Shown here: piece by piece, positions 1 through 6,809 of the stretch
How the letters are laid out: the number at the start of each line of letters is the position of its first letter
Position numbering within the stretch: the stretch's first letter is position 1
Assembly: GCF_020217185.1 (NCBI RefSeq)
Contig: NZ_JAIWNX010000126.1
Span: 1 to 10,000, forward strand
Direction of reading: 5' to 3'
Length of the DNA stretch: 10,000 nucleotides
DNA from: Asticcacaulis sp.
GTDB taxonomy: Bacteria; Pseudomonadota; Alphaproteobacteria; Caulobacterales; Caulobacteraceae
The notes under the pieces: model-generated
The model's input: the letters and a program-made list of their open reading frames with translations, nothing else
The model's database searches: none
What the model was told of the DNA's origin: nothing
Position numbers and translations under genes: made by a program

Positions 1-604
1 CGGGTGTGTGGATTTCCCCGCGATAGCCACGAATAGCCGCCAGCCCGGTCAGGCCCGGTCGCGCGCGAAAGCGGGCGGTGTAGCCGGGGACGCGTGAAGC
101 AAACGCCTTGTCGTGCGCGATGGCGTGCGGGCGGGGCCCGACCAGAGACATGTCGCCTTTCAGCACATTCACGAGTTGTGGCAGTTCGTCGAGGCTGGTC
201 CGGCGCAGAAACCGGCCCAGGCGGGTGACGCGGGCATCGTTGCGCTGTGCCTGAACCACGTGCGCGCCATCCTCTGCGACCCGCATGGTGCGGAACTTGT
301 AGATTTTAAACACGCGCCCGTTCAGGCCGGTGCGGCGTTGGCAGAACAGAACCGGACCAGCGGAATCGAGCCTGATCAGCAGGCTGAGGATCAGTAAGGC
401 GGGCAGCAGGAACAGCAGCACCGGAAACGCAACCCCTATATCCAGAAAGCGTTTATAGGGGCTATCCGCCACCCGGCAGCTCTGAGGCTTCCGGTGCAGG
501 ATCAGGGCCTCGGGATCGGGGCGGCGGCGCAGAAGAGAGGCGGACAGGGCGGCAGGGGTATCTGCCACGTCGGCGTAATCCGTCCACCCAACATATTCCG
601 ACAT
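1..604 (-). CDS. Bacterial sugar transferase (monotopic phosphoglycosyl transferase), partial
   Basis: The 201 visible residues match the bacterial sugar transferase family (Pfam PF02397), which moves a sugar-1-phosphate from a nucleotide sugar onto undecaprenyl phosphate at the inner membrane to start exopolysaccharide, capsule or O-antigen repeat units. An N-terminal stretch of about 48 residues precedes a hydrophobic segment (about residues 53-77) containing prolines, as in the re-entrant helix of PglC-like enzymes. Then come SAGPVLF with QRRTG, KFRTM (103-107), [13 protein letters not shown] with the catalytic Asp139-Glu140 dyad, [15 protein letters not shown], and [14 protein letters not shown] at the window edge. 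The last few tens of residues are missing. The four-helix N-terminal domain of WcaJ-type enzymes is absent, so this is the short form. The ATG at 604 follows an AAAGG with suitable spacing; an open frame continues upstream without a better start. The exact sugar and polysaccharide cannot be told. Confidence 0.9.
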   Translation of the reverse strand, partial: MSEYVGWTDYADVADTPAALSASLLRRRPDPEALILHRKPQSCRVADSPYKRFLDIGVAFPVLLFLLPALLILSLLIRLDSAGPVLFCQRRTGLNGRVFKIYKFRTMRVAEDGAHVVQAQRNDARVTRLGRFLRRTSLDELPQLVNVLKGDMSLVGPRPHAIAHDKAFASRVPGYTARFRARPGLTGLAAIRGYRGEIHTP

Positions 605-736
605 GGTTGTAGCCTTTAAAATATTCGACAGATGGCTGTGTTTTGAAATGTCTGAAAATCAGGAAGTGTAAGGCTGAAAGGAAGGCATTTACTGAGTGGC
701 CCCCGGCACTATCGGCCGCTGTTACGCCGGTTGCCA

Positions 737-763
737 TTAACCGCACGCCCGGGCGTTAACCAT
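737..763 (+). promoter_or_regulatory. Possible CtrA-like half-sites flanking a 12-bp palindrome
   Basis: TTAACC occurs twice in direct orientation (737-742 and 756-761), 19 bp or nearly two helical turns apart. The second copy reads TTAACCAT (756-763), a form reported as a CtrA half-site motif in Caulobacter-type alphaproteobacteria. Between them lies the perfect palindrome ACGCCCGGGCGT (745-756). The classic TTAA-N7-TTAA spacing is not met, so binding by CtrA is an inference from the motif alone. Confidence 0.3.
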
Positions 764-914
764 GTTTTTCGTCAAATTGGAGAATCTTGATATGCGACTC
801 GCGTGCCTGGGGATTTTGCCGAAGCGTGTCATCTGTGGATCATCGGTCCTGAAGACGGTTTTGAGCCACGCCTGACGGGGATGTCTTGTGCGTTCGCCAA
901 GAGCGCTCTAGTAC

Positions 915-927
915 GGAGGGCGAAAGG
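915..927 (+). promoter_or_regulatory. Two overlapping ribosome binding sites that leave the surE start ambiguous
   Basis: GGAGG at 915-919 sits 7 bases before a GTG at 927, and GAAAGG at 922-927 sits 8 bases before an ATG at 936. Both starts are in the surE frame and differ by three residues. The ATG gives the canonical SurE N-terminus MRILLTNDDG, so it is preferred here. The Shine-Dalgarno strength favours the GTG. Confidence 0.55.
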
Positions 928-935
928 TGAGTCCC

Positions 936-1745
936 ATGCGTATCCTCCTGACCAATGACGACGGCGTCGAAGCGTATGGCATGATGGTGCTGCGTGAGAT
1001 TGCGGCGCAACTGTCGGATGACGTCTGGGTGTGTGCGCCGCTTTATGAGCAGTCGGGCAAGGGACGGGGGATCACCCTGCACGACCCGCTGCGCGCGCAC
1101 CGTCTGGATGAACGCACCTTTGCGGTTACCGGCACGCCGACTGACTGCGTGCAGATTGCCGTCAACGACCTGTTGCCTGAACCCCCTGATCTGGTCCTGT
1201 CGGGGGTTAATCGCGGCTTTAACCTCGCTCAGGATGTGACCCTGTCCGGCACGGTGGCCGGGGCCTTGCAGGGGATGACGCTGGGCATCCCGTCGATTGC
1301 CCTGTCGCAGTGTCTGGACTTCGATCTGGACGTCGAAGCGCAGTGGGAAGCGGCAAGGGCCTATGGTGCGCCGGTCATTTCGTCCCTTTTAACAAAGGGT
1401 TGGGCGAACAACCTCATCTTCAATATCAATTTCCCCGACTGCGACGATGAGGCGGTGACGGGCGTGGAAATGACGCGGCAGGGCTTCCGCGACCTGCATG
1501 ATCTGCACGCCGTCAAGCGCGTCGATCCGCGCGGCCGGCCCTATTACTGGCTCGATTTTCACGGTCATGACTGCGAGCTGGTCGATGGCACCGATCTCAA
1601 GGCCGTCGCCGAAAACCGCATTTCGGTGACGCCTCTGCATCTTGATCTGACACATTACGAGACGCTGCACGCCTATAAGGGCGTTTTCGGTGGCGCGGCC
1701 CCGAAGCGTATCCGTACCCCCGACCTCAAGGAGACCGGTCGATGA
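936..1745 (+). CDS. surE: 5'/3'-nucleotidase SurE
   Basis: SurE is a cytoplasmic, divalent-metal-dependent phosphatase acting on nucleoside 5'- and 3'-monophosphates, linked to survival in stationary phase. The protein is 269 residues from the ATG (272 from the GTG at 927), a normal length. The metal site is visible: Asp8-Asp9 in TNDDG, Ser40 in EQSG, and the Asn of SGVNRG (Asn92). Further family signatures are TGTPTDCV (65-72), QDVTLSGTVAGAL, and GIPSIALS. The C-terminal part has RISVTPLHLDLTHYE, typical of alphaproteobacterial SurE. Two conserved loops depart from the usual form: DGVEAYGM where DGxxAPG is common, and SGKGRGITL where SGASxxxTL is common. The stop overlaps the pcm start as ATGA, so the two are translationally coupled. 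Confidence 0.95.
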   Translation: MRILLTNDDGVEAYGMMVLREIAAQLSDDVWVCAPLYEQSGKGRGITLHDPLRAHRLDERTFAVTGTPTDCVQIAVNDLLPEPPDLVLSGVNRGFNLAQDVTLSGTVAGALQGMTLGIPSIALSQCLDFDLDVEAQWEAARAYGAPVISSLLTKGWANNLIFNINFPDCDDEAVTGVEMTRQGFRDLHDLHAVKRVDPRGRPYYWLDFHGHDCELVDGTDLKAVAENRISVTPLHLDLTHYETLHAYKGVFGGAAPKRIRTPDLKETGR

Positions 1746-2392
1746 GCGAGGCCCCCCTGCCGGAAACCCGCATCGAGCGCCTGCTGGCCAGCCTGAAAGC
1801 ACAGGGTATTCAGGACGAAAAGCTGCTGCACGCTATGGAGTACACCCCGCGCGACCTGTTCGTGCCGGAACTGTTCCTTGACCGCTCGTGGGAGGATTCC
1901 GCCATCCCCATCGCCGCGGGCCAGACCATTTCGCAGCCCTATATCGTCGCCCTGATGACGCAGGCCCTCAAGCTGGAAGGTCGCCATCGTGTGCTGGAAA
2001 TTGGCACAGGCTCTGGCTATCAGACGGCGATCCTGTCGCGCCTGTGCCGTTACGTCTATACGATCGAGCGTTATCGCTCCCTGATGCTGGAGGCCGAAAT
2101 CCGCCATAAGCGGCTGATGATGGAGAACATCATCTATCGCTTTGCCGATGGCTGGGACGGCTGGCCGGAGCAGGCGCCGTTTGACCGCATCCTTGTCACT
2201 GCGGCGCTTCCTGACGAACCACTCCCCCTTCTGGCGCAGCTCAAGGTCAAGGGGATCATGGTCGCACCACAGGGGCGCGGGTCGGTGCAGCGCCTGCTGC
2301 GCTATACGCGCACCCCCGAAGCCTATGAGGTGGAAGACCTCGGCGAGGTGCGCTTTGTGCCGCTGATCGAAGGCGTGGCCAAGGATGGCTAA
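1742..2392 (+). CDS. pcm: Protein-L-isoaspartate O-methyltransferase
   Basis: Pcm methylates L-isoaspartyl residues of aged proteins with S-adenosylmethionine, starting their repair to aspartate; it acts in the cytoplasm. The 216 residues match the family length. Visible motifs are the PRDLFVPE segment (36-43), the isoaspartate-binding GQTISQPYIVALM (60-72), the SAM-binding motif VLEIGTGSGYQTA (84-96), YTIER as the motif II acid, and FDRILVTAA, followed by the C-terminal RFVPLI. The ATG overlaps the surE stop by four bases and follows AAGGAG (1728-1733) at 8 bases, so it is the second gene of a surE-pcm operon. In E. coli surE-pcm is followed by nlpD and rpoS; here the next gene is convergent and unrelated, so the pair stands alone on its downstream side. 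Confidence 0.96.
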   Translation: MSEAPLPETRIERLLASLKAQGIQDEKLLHAMEYTPRDLFVPELFLDRSWEDSAIPIAAGQTISQPYIVALMTQALKLEGRHRVLEIGTGSGYQTAILSRLCRYVYTIERYRSLMLEAEIRHKRLMMENIIYRFADGWDGWPEQAPFDRILVTAALPDEPLPLLAQLKVKGIMVAPQGRGSVQRLLRYTRTPEAYEVEDLGEVRFVPLIEGVAKDG

Positions 2393-2395
2393 ATG

Positions 2396-2417
2396 ATTAA
2401 TCCGCCACCGGACTAAT
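2396..2417 (-). terminator. Weak hairpin between convergent pcm and the DUF885 gene
   Basis: ATTAATCCG (2396-2404) and CGGACTAAT (2409-2417) form a 9-bp stem with a CCAC loop. There is one A-C mismatch in the plus-strand RNA, which becomes a G-U pair in the minus-strand RNA. It fills the 24-bp gap between the two convergent stop codons and its right arm touches the minus-strand stop. There is no long U tract, so termination strength is doubtful; it fits the minus transcript slightly better. Confidence 0.35.
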
Positions 2418-4174
2418 TATTCGTCCTTGTACGGACTTGTGCCGCCGCGCGCGATAAAGCGGTCCACGGCCTGTTCCATCACCGGCAGGGGCACGGAGCC
2501 CAGTTCCAGAACCGTGTCATGGAAGGCGCGGATATCGAACTTCTCACCGAGCGCCGCTTCGGCCTTGGCGCGGGCCTTCCAGATGGCCATTTCGCCCAGA
2601 TAGTAGCTCAGCGCCTGACCCGGCCAGGCGATGTAGCGATCGACCTCGGTGGTGATTTCATGCTCGGACAGGGCGGTGTTTTCACGCAGGAAATCGAGCG
2701 CCTGATCGCGCGTCCAGCCCTTGGCGTGCATCCCGGTATCGACCACCAGACGCGCCGCACGCCACATCTGATAGCTCAGCATGCCAAAGCGCTCATAGGG
2801 TGTCTGATACATGCCCATCTCGACGCCCAGACGTTCAGAATAGAGCGCCCAGCCTTCGCCATAGGCCGAGATGTAGCCATTTTGACGGAAGGGCGGCAGG
2901 CCCTTGTTTTCCATGGCCAGTGGCATCTGGAAGGCGTGGCCGGGCGCCGATTCGTGCAAGGTCAGCGCCATGACCGAATAAAGCGGGCGCGACGGCAGGT
3001 TATAGGTATTGACCCAGTAGCCGCCGGGTCCGCCGCGTCCGCTGGTGTAGAAGGGGGCGATTTCCGGAGCCACGGGGATGATGGCAAAGCGCATGCGCGG
3101 CAGACGGCCGAAATAGTCACCGGCCTTGCCGTCGAACATCTTGGCGGCCCAGGCCGAACGGTCGAGCAGTTCCTGCGGCGTCTTGGCATAGAATTGCGGA
3201 TCGGTGCGCAGGAAGGTCAGGAAGGCCTTGAGATCGCCCTTGAACCCGACCTCTTTCATCACCGCGTCCATTTCGCCGCGAATCTTGGCGACCTCGTCCA
3301 GACCGATCTGATGAATCTGGTCCGGCGTCAGGGTGAGGGTGGTGTATTCGTAGATCTGGGCCTGATAGAAGTTGTGGCCATCCGGCAGGTCGATAGCGGC
3401 GATGGACGTCGTCGCCTTGGGCGTATATTCGCCATTGAGGAAGGTCAGCACGCTCTGGTGCGCCGGAATGACGCTTTTCTGGATGGCCTCAAGGCCCAGC
3501 TTTTTCAGTTCGGCCTGTTTGTCGGCAGGAATAGTCGCCGGGAAGTGCTTGAACGGCTTATAGAAGGGGTTGGCTTCACCTTTGGCCTCGATCACCTGCG
3601 TCAGCGAGACATCGCGGCCTTGCAGCGAGACGCGCGGCAGGGTGAAACCCCGCTTGAGGCCAGAGCGCATATTGTCGATATTCTGACCGAAATAGCGCGG
3701 CATGTCGCCCAGCGTCTTGATATAGTTGCGATAATCGGCCTCGCTGCGGAAGGTGCCGCTCGCAATATAACCCAGATCAGACCAAAAGGAGGTATCTCCG
3801 GCCACCGGACGCTCATAGAGCTTATAGAGCTGAGCATTGATCAGGGTTTCAATCTGAAAGCGATAGACGCGATAATTGTCAGCGTCCTTTTCTGACAACT
3901 TGCTGATGTCGATGGCATCCAGTTGCTTAAGCACAGTCTGCCAGTAGGCCAGTTTTTTGTCCTGAGCCGCCTTTGAGACGTCGGGCAGGCCGCCCCCGCG
4001 TTGATCGGCGGGCGTGTCTTCATTGGCCGCCGACTGCTTGCCGCGCCATTCCCATTCGGTCTTGTAGATCGTCTCGAACTTCGCCTGAACGGCCGGATCG
4101 ACCTCGGCGCTGACGGGCAGGGCGGAGGTGGCGAGAATGACAGACAGGGCGGTGGCGCGCAGAAGGGCTTTCAT
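2417..4174 (-). CDS. Secreted DUF885-family metallopeptidase-like protein
   Basis: This 585-residue protein matches the DUF885 family (PF05960), whose members behave like zinc metallopeptidases or carboxypeptidases; substrate unknown. A Sec signal peptide is clear: a basic start (MKALLR), a hydrophobic core, and an Ala-x-Ala-like site VSA after residue 23, giving a soluble periplasmic or secreted protein with no lipobox. The presumed metal site is the family signature LHESAPGH (His407, Glu408, His413) with EGWALYSE (440-447) supplying a further acidic ligand. DUF885-typical PRMRFAIIPV and WPGQALSYYLGE also occur. The N-terminal half is helical and has no catalytic motif. The Shine-Dalgarno before the ATG at 4174 is weak (GAG about 10 bases away), but the signal peptide fixes the start. 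The gene lies 115 bp downstream of dadA on the same strand and has a promoter candidate of its own, overlapped by a palindrome. Confidence 0.88.
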   Translation of the reverse strand: MKALLRATALSVILATSALPVSAEVDPAVQAKFETIYKTEWEWRGKQSAANEDTPADQRGGGLPDVSKAAQDKKLAYWQTVLKQLDAIDISKLSEKDADNYRVYRFQIETLINAQLYKLYERPVAGDTSFWSDLGYIASGTFRSEADYRNYIKTLGDMPRYFGQNIDNMRSGLKRGFTLPRVSLQGRDVSLTQVIEAKGEANPFYKPFKHFPATIPADKQAELKKLGLEAIQKSVIPAHQSVLTFLNGEYTPKATTSIAAIDLPDGHNFYQAQIYEYTTLTLTPDQIHQIGLDEVAKIRGEMDAVMKEVGFKGDLKAFLTFLRTDPQFYAKTPQELLDRSAWAAKMFDGKAGDYFGRLPRMRFAIIPVAPEIAPFYTSGRGGPGGYWVNTYNLPSRPLYSVMALTLHESAPGHAFQMPLAMENKGLPPFRQNGYISAYGEGWALYSERLGVEMGMYQTPYERFGMLSYQMWRAARLVVDTGMHAKGWTRDQALDFLRENTALSEHEITTEVDRYIAWPGQALSYYLGEMAIWKARAKAEAALGEKFDIRAFHDTVLELGSVPLPVMEQAVDRFIARGGTSPYKDE

Positions 4175-4207
4175 GAGATCACTCTGTGAGGCGTGGCAAT
4201 GTCAAAA

Positions 4208-4235
4208 TGTATACCGTATAATTTGAACTTGGCAA
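4208..4235 (-). promoter_or_regulatory. Candidate promoter of the DUF885 peptidase gene
   Basis: On the minus strand TTGCCA (4235-4230) is followed after 16 bases by TATACA (4213-4208), a reasonable sigma-70-like pair. Transcription would start near 4201, leaving a leader of about 26 bases before the ATG at 4174. The -10 overlaps the palindrome at 4210-4220. It is a visual match only. Confidence 0.4.
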
Positions 4236-4253
4236 TCCGGGTTATACCGTAAC
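4210..4253. promoter_or_regulatory. Paired palindromic operator candidate upstream of the DUF885 gene
   Basis: The 9-mer TATACCGTA occurs at 4210-4218 and again at 4243-4251. The first copy is part of a perfect 11-bp palindrome TATACCGTATA (centre 4215). The second is part of GTTA-N5-TAAC (4241-4253, centre 4247). The centres are 32 bp apart, close to three helical turns. The first site overlaps the candidate -10 and the second lies upstream of the candidate -35, the geometry of a looped or cooperative repressor. The regulator is unknown; none in the window is an obvious match. Confidence 0.4.
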
Positions 4254-4289
4254 ACCTAAATTTAACCGCACCGGCACTCGCACCGAACC

Positions 4290-5546
4290 TCAGGCGGCGT
4301 AACGCTTAAGACTGAGATCGCCCGTTTCAATGTCCGGGGTCTGGCCGCTGATCAGGTCCGCCAGCACCTTGCCCGAACCGCACGACATGGTCCAGCCCAA
4401 GGTGCCGTGGCCGGTATTGAGCCACAGATTGCCATAGCGCGTCGGGCCGATAATCGGCGTGCCGTCCGGTGTCATCGGGCGCAGGCCCGACCACAGGTTC
4501 GGGTGATTGAGGTCGCCTGCGCCGCCAAACAGGTCTTCGACGACGTATTTCAGCGTGTTGAGACGCGCTTCTGGCAGGTCCCTTGAAAAACCGGCGATCT
4601 CAGCCATGCCGCCGACGCGGATGCGCGTGCCGAGGCGCGTGATGGCCACCTTATGCGCTTCGTCCATCACGGTGGACAGAGGGGCGCGGTGGTCATCAAT
4701 GATGGACAGGGTCAGGGAATAGCCCTTGACCGGATAAACCGGCACATCCAGCCCCAGCGGTTGCAGGAAGGCGGGCGTATAGCTGCCCAGCGCCGCCACA
4801 AACAGATCGGCTTCGATATCGCCATCGGCGGTCTGCACCGCCTTTATGCGCTCGCCCTCGCGGACCAGCCCGCGCAGATCGACACCGTAGCGGAACACCA
4901 CACCCGCCGCCTCAGCTTTTTCAGACAAGGCATTGGTAAATTTGAAACAATCACCCGTTTCATCATTGGGCAGACGCAGGCCCCCGACGATCTTGTGACG
5001 TGAGGCCGTAAGCCCCGGTTCGGCGGCAACGCAGCCGTCGGTATCGAGCAGTTCAAACGGCACGCCGCCGTCTTTCAGCACCTGAATATCCTTGGTGAGG
5101 CCGTCGATCTGCTTTTGCGTGCGAAAGACTTCCAGCGTGCCTTGCGTGCGTTCATCATAGCGGATGCCAATGTCCTGCCGCAGCGCCATCAGGCAGTCGC
5201 GGCTGTATTCGGCGACGCGCACCATGCGGCCCTTGTTGCGCTTGTAACTCGCGCTATTGCAGTTCATCAGCATCTGCCACATCCAGCGCACGGCCTGCGG
5301 GTCGAGATTGGGGCGGATGATCAGCGGCGCGTGGTTCATGAACAGCCAGCGCAGCGCCTTTTGCGGGATACCGGGTGCTGCCCACGGCGAAGAATAGCCG
5401 GGCGAAATTTCTCCGGCATTGGCAAACGAGGTTTCCAGCGCCGGGCCGGGCTGACGGTCGATGACCGTCACCTCATGCCCGGCCTGACGCAGATACCAGG
5501 CCGAGGTGACGCCGATGACCCCAGCCCCCAGAACGACGATCTTCAT
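4290..5546 (-). CDS. dadA: D-amino acid dehydrogenase (small subunit type)
   Basis: DadA is an FAD flavoprotein at the inner membrane that oxidatively deaminates D-amino acids, chiefly D-alanine, to the 2-oxo acid and ammonia, passing electrons to the respiratory chain. The 418 residues are close to the family's ~430. The FAD-binding Rossmann motif is at the N-terminus: LGAGVIG (6-12) and the ribose-binding Asp of VIDRQPG. DadA signatures follow: [28 protein letters not shown], and near the C-terminus [14 protein letters not shown] and [20 protein letters not shown]. The start is 3 bases after the alr stop, with GGAGGG (5554-5559, minus) inside alr at 7 bases, so the two genes are co-translated. 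No intrinsic terminator is visible after the stop; the 115-bp gap to the next minus gene may be read through. Expression is probably controlled by the divergent Lrp-type regulator. Confidence 0.96.
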   Translation of the reverse strand: MKIVVLGAGVIGVTSAWYLRQAGHEVTVIDRQPGPALETSFANAGEISPGYSSPWAAPGIPQKALRWLFMNHAPLIIRPNLDPQAVRWMWQMLMNCNSASYKRNKGRMVRVAEYSRDCLMALRQDIGIRYDERTQGTLEVFRTQKQIDGLTKDIQVLKDGGVPFELLDTDGCVAAEPGLTASRHKIVGGLRLPNDETGDCFKFTNALSEKAEAAGVVFRYGVDLRGLVREGERIKAVQTADGDIEADLFVAALGSYTPAFLQPLGLDVPVYPVKGYSLTLSIIDDHRAPLSTVMDEAHKVAITRLGTRIRVGGMAEIAGFSRDLPEARLNTLKYVVEDLFGGAGDLNHPNLWSGLRPMTPDGTPIIGPTRYGNLWLNTGHGTLGWTMSCGSGKVLADLISGQTPDIETGDLSLKRYAA

Positions 5547-5549
5547 GCC

Positions 5550-6680
5550 TCAGCCCTCCGCTGCGATGAGGTGACGGTGATACCGCGGACCCAACTGGGT
5601 CAGGATTTCGTAGGCGATGGTGCCGGCGGCGGCTGCCACATCGTCCAGCGACTGATGCGGACCGATAAGCTCGACAAAATCGCCGGGCTTCAGCGCGCCT
5701 TCGGGCAGGGCGTCGATGTCGATAATAATCGAGTCCATCGACACGCGGCCGATAAAGGGCAGGCGCACGCCCCTGAAATAGACCGCGCCCTGATCGCCCA
5801 ACCGGCGCGGCAGGCCGTCGGCATAGCCAGCGGATAGCGTGGCCAGACGTTTGGGCGCGTCGGTCACCACCGTGCCGCCATAGCCGATGCGCGTCCCGGC
5901 GGGGACGCTGCGGGTCTGGATGACGGCCAGATCGAGCGCAATGACCGGCTGCATCGGATTGGTCCGCTCAAGGTGCGGCGCGGCCCCGTACAGGGCAATA
6001 CCGGGACGGCACAGATCGGCGTGGTATTCCGCCCCCAGAAACAGCCCGCCGGAATTGGCAAAGCACAGGGGGGTATCGGGAAACAGGCGCGAGGCTAACT
6101 CAAAGGCTTCCAGTTGCTGGCCATTGGCCGGACTGGCGGGCTCATCGGCGCAGGCCAGATGACTCATCAGATAGTCAATGCGCACACCCTCAAGACGCTC
6201 CGGCGTGTGGGCCAGCGCCTTAAGGTCTTCGGGCATGAAACCCAGACGCGACATGCCGGTATCGACCTGTAGAAGGGCGGGTAGGGTCTGCCCCATCTGG
6301 CGCGCTACATTGGCCCAGGCGTCGAGCTGTTCGGGGCAGTTCAGTACAGGGATCAGCCCGGTTTCGGCAGCGCGGTCTTCGCTGCCCGGCGTCAGTCCGT
6401 TCAGCACATAGAGCGCAGCATCAGCGGGCAGATGCGGGCGCAGATCGAGCGCTTCGCGCGTCAGGGCCACGAAGAAATGGCGGCAACCGGCGGCGTAAAG
6501 GGTGTCTGTCACCGCTGCGACGCCCAGACCATAGGCATCGGCCTTGACCACGGCACTGACCGGGGTAGGGGCCGCCAATTGGCACAGTTTGAGATAGTTG
6601 GCTTTCAGAGCACGGAGATCGACGCGCAGTATGCCGCCTGCGCCGTTTGCCAAAGCCTCATTCGCCAGAGCCTGATCCAT
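5550..6680 (-). CDS. alr: Alanine racemase (catabolic DadX type by context)
   Basis: A PLP enzyme that interconverts L- and D-alanine in the cytoplasm. The 376 residues fit the family. The PLP lysine is Lys46 in AVVKADAYGLG. The second catalytic base is Tyr267 in IGYGGT, equivalent to Tyr265 of the Geobacillus enzyme. Other conserved segments are VDTGMSRLGF, MSHLACAD, FANSGG, RPGIALYG, SAGYADGLPRR and IGRVSMDS. The ATG at 6680 follows AAGAGGG at about 4-5 bases. The coupling to dadA and the divergent Lrp-type gene indicate the catabolic isozyme (DadX), feeding D-alanine to DadA. However, nothing in the sequence excludes a role in supplying D-alanine for peptidoglycan, and it could be the only racemase in the cell. 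The order racemase-dehydrogenase is the reverse of the E. coli dadA-dadX operon. Confidence 0.96.
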   Translation of the reverse strand: MDQALANEALANGAGGILRVDLRALKANYLKLCQLAAPTPVSAVVKADAYGLGVAAVTDTLYAAGCRHFFVALTREALDLRPHLPADAALYVLNGLTPGSEDRAAETGLIPVLNCPEQLDAWANVARQMGQTLPALLQVDTGMSRLGFMPEDLKALAHTPERLEGVRIDYLMSHLACADEPASPANGQQLEAFELASRLFPDTPLCFANSGGLFLGAEYHADLCRPGIALYGAAPHLERTNPMQPVIALDLAVIQTRSVPAGTRIGYGGTVVTDAPKRLATLSAGYADGLPRRLGDQGAVYFRGVRLPFIGRVSMDSIIIDIDALPEGALKPGDFVELIGPHQSLDDVAAAAGTIAYEILTQLGPRYHRHLIAAEG

Positions 6681-6809
6681 GCCGCCCTCTTTCCGCCAAT
6701 AGAGACAAGATTAACGCAAGGATCGTCGAATGTTCGTGCTATTTGACGTGATTGGTTCATATATGTGTCATATGTCGCAACAATTGTTCGCTTTTCGAAA
6801 GAATCTGTC
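6681..6809. promoter_or_regulatory. Divergent dadR / alr-dadA control region with a palindrome ladder
   Basis: This 129-bp region must carry both divergent promoters. Four perfect short palindromes lie in a row on the dadR side: CATATATG (6758-6765), CATATG (6769-6774), AACAATTGTT (6779-6788) and TTTCGAAA (6793-6800). Their centres are 10, 12 and 13 bp apart, so they fall near the same face of the helix. Lrp/AsnC proteins bind AT-rich imperfect palindromes in phased arrays, so these are plausible DadR sites. TTGACG at 6743-6748 could be a -35 for dadR but has no good -10 at normal spacing. A GAATC (GANTC) site lies at 6801-6805. Confidence 0.45.

Larger units (their letters stand above)
605..935. 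other. Intergenic region between divergent sugar transferase and surE
   Basis: This stretch of about 330 bp separates the minus-strand sugar transferase from plus-strand surE and must hold promoters for both. I see no convincing protein gene. A 27-37 codon frame (762-875 or 792-875) is too short and unsupported. I find no clear sigma-70-type -35/-10 pair at proper spacing for either gene. The region does hold TTAA-containing half-sites, a 12-bp perfect palindrome (745-756), two GANTC sites (782-786 and 796-800) and a 10-bp palindrome AGAGCGCTCT (900-909) just upstream of the surE ribosome binding site. Confidence 0.6.

Noticed and set aside
745..756. Palindrome ACGCCCGGGCGT followed a few bases later by TTTTT, considered as a terminator.
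   Set aside because: As RNA it folds only into a 4-bp stem with a 4-base loop, the T run is 9 bases away, and no plus-strand gene ends here.
762..875. Small plus-strand reading frame of 37 codons, or 27 codons from the ATG at 792 preceded by GGAG, upstream of surE.
   Set aside because: It is short, has no recognisable sequence, no amino-acid run of a leader peptide, and no attenuator hairpin after it. The ribosome-binding-like GGAG is expected by chance in such a region.
886..913. TTGTGC with CTAGTA at 16-base spacing as a surE promoter.
   Set aside because: The start of transcription would fall on the ribosome binding site at 915-919, leaving no usable leader.
2519..3895. Long open frame of 458 codons on the plus strand opposite the DUF885 gene.
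   Set aside because: It is the antisense shadow of a well-supported gene with a signal peptide and family motifs; its translation shows no family signature and has the composition of a GC-rich mirror frame.
4267..4285. Direct repeat of CGCACCG (4267-4273 and 4279-4285) just after dadA, considered as part of a terminator or operator.
   Set aside because: The copies are direct, not inverted, so they form no hairpin, and a single 7-base repeat in GC-rich DNA is weak evidence of a binding site.
6765..6809. GTG at 6765 as the dadR start, adding 15 residues.
   Set aside because: It has no Shine-Dalgarno, the extension does not resemble Lrp-family N-termini, and it runs through the palindromic control region.
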